Below, one piece after another: positions 4,878 to 5,269 of a DNA stretch of 5,269 nt (position 1 is its first letter; each line of letters starts with the position of its first letter). The position numbers and the translations under genes were made by a program. The stretch comes from Anaerolineae bacterium (GTDB lineage: Bacteria > Chloroflexota > Anaerolineae > UBA1429). The notes under the pieces are model-generated. The model made no database searches. It saw only the letters and a list, made by a program, of their open reading frames with translations, and had not been told where the DNA came from. Location of the stretch: the NCBI GenBank assembly GCA_016928125.1, contig JAFGLK010000586.1, forward strand, positions 1 through 5,269. Direction: 5' to 3'.

Positions 4878-5269
4878 ATGGACCCGATCAGTGAACGTGA
4901 CCTGCGGACCTTTTGCGACAACACGATCCTGGTGCTTACGCGGGCGCCCGAACGCGCATCGGACTGGCGCGCCCAGCTCGAGGAGGCCCTGGCCATGGCC
5001 CAGGAGGCGGGCGCCGTCGAGCACGCGGCGTTCTTTCAGGCGCTGCTGACGCTGCTGGAGGGCCGTGAGCCCCAGCTCCCGCCCGACCATCCCGCGGCCC
5101 AGGGCCCCTACGCGGCCGACATCGCGCGGGTCCAGCGGGCCGTGCAGGCGCTCTCGCGCCAAGGTACGGCTACGGAGACCTTGCCGGCGGCTGCGGAGAC
5201 GCTGCCGGCGGAGCAGCTGGACGTGATCGTGCGCAACACGCTGGGCGTGCTCACCGTGGCCAAGGCGCA
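4878..5269 (+). CDS. N-terminal part of an uncharacterised helical protein, cut by the window end
   Basis: The frame is open from ATG 4878 to the last base: 130 complete codons and no stop. AGGAGAG (4865-4871) with a 6-nt spacer supports this start, and a promoter lies upstream at 4772-4801. The protein begins MDPISERDLRTFCDN and is rich in Ala, Leu, Glu and Arg with predicted helices. Its pattern WRAQLEEALAMAQEAG ... FFQALLTLLEGREPQLPPDHP resembles, from memory, the N-terminal module of TPR or CHAT-type proteins common in Chloroflexota. That is a weak inference; no TPR is yet visible in the part shown. There is no signal peptide or membrane helix. Residues 99-112 contain a short tandem repeat, (T/A)ETLPA, probably a linker, after which a new helical region begins (EQLDVIVRNTLGVLTVAKA). 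The remaining domains lie beyond the window. Confidence 0.8.
   Translation, partial: MDPISERDLRTFCDNTILVLTRAPERASDWRAQLEEALAMAQEAGAVEHAAFFQALLTLLEGREPQLPPDHPAAQGPYAADIARVQRAVQALSRQGTATETLPAAAETLPAEQLDVIVRNTLGVLTVAKA
5172..5213 (+). repeat. In-frame tandem duplication of a 21-nt unit
   Basis: Two adjacent 21-nt units (5172-5192 and 5193-5213) match at 16 of 21 positions and encode TETLPAA and AETLPAE. The duplication is in frame and sits between two helical segments of the gene starting at 4878, so it probably extends a flexible linker. Repeats of this kind can vary in copy number between strains. Confidence 0.7.

Noticed and set aside
4649..4996. N-terminal extension of the six-helix membrane protein to ATG 4996
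   Set aside because: ATG 4648 has an ideal AGGAGG site. The extension would run through the divergent promoter and into the oppositely oriented gene at 4878, and its sequence has no domain character.
4830..5162. A minus-strand 110-codon open frame
   Set aside because: It is antisense to the gene starting at 4878, which has a promoter, a ribosome site and a sensible helical protein.

Overview
The window is high-GC bacterial chromosomal DNA. It holds six protein genes that I consider real, most of them uncharacterised. Several features point to a Chloroflexota-like (Anaerolineae-type) or other deep-branching Gram-positive-like bacterium. These are GC-rich codon use alongside canonical sigma-70 promoters, strong GGAGG-type ribosome sites, a secreted protein with a Chloroflexota-style C-terminal beta domain, membrane-anchored TPR proteins, and a palindrome of the GAAC-N4-GTTC (Gram-positive LexA) type. 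The placement is inference; there is no rRNA or housekeeping marker to prove it.

Layout from left to right. (1) At 1-286 an extended -10 promoter and a long leader precede a secreted protein (287-1612, +). It has a signal peptide, a calcium-loop-like motif and a C-terminal Fn3-like domain, and is followed by a hairpin terminator (1643-1668). (2) At 1669-1835 lies an unusual non-coding block between convergent genes: an 8-bp inverted repeat, a short AT-rich stretch and four DnaA-box-like 9-mers, two in each orientation. (3) A minus-strand pair, probably one transcript, encodes a four-helix membrane protein (3450-2989) and then a membrane-anchored TPR protein (2884-1817). (4) The divergent control region 3451-3777 contains a 20-bp-phased direct repeat on the minus-gene side. 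On the plus side it has a near-consensus promoter whose spacer is occupied by the palindrome TAGAACATTTGTTCTA. This drives a 76-residue helix-turn-helix protein (3778-4008, +). (5) A six-helix membrane protein (4648-4058, -) converges on the HTH gene. (6) A second divergent control region (4649-4877) leads to a plus-strand gene that starts at 4878 and runs off the window end.

The two most interesting signals are regulatory or replicative rather than coding. One is the DnaA-box cluster, a candidate origin, titration site or DnaA-controlled element. The other is the LexA-type palindrome embedded in the HTH promoter, which suggests either that a tiny DNA-binding protein is damage-inducible or that it represses itself. 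I found no CRISPR array, insertion sequence, rRNA or tRNA.
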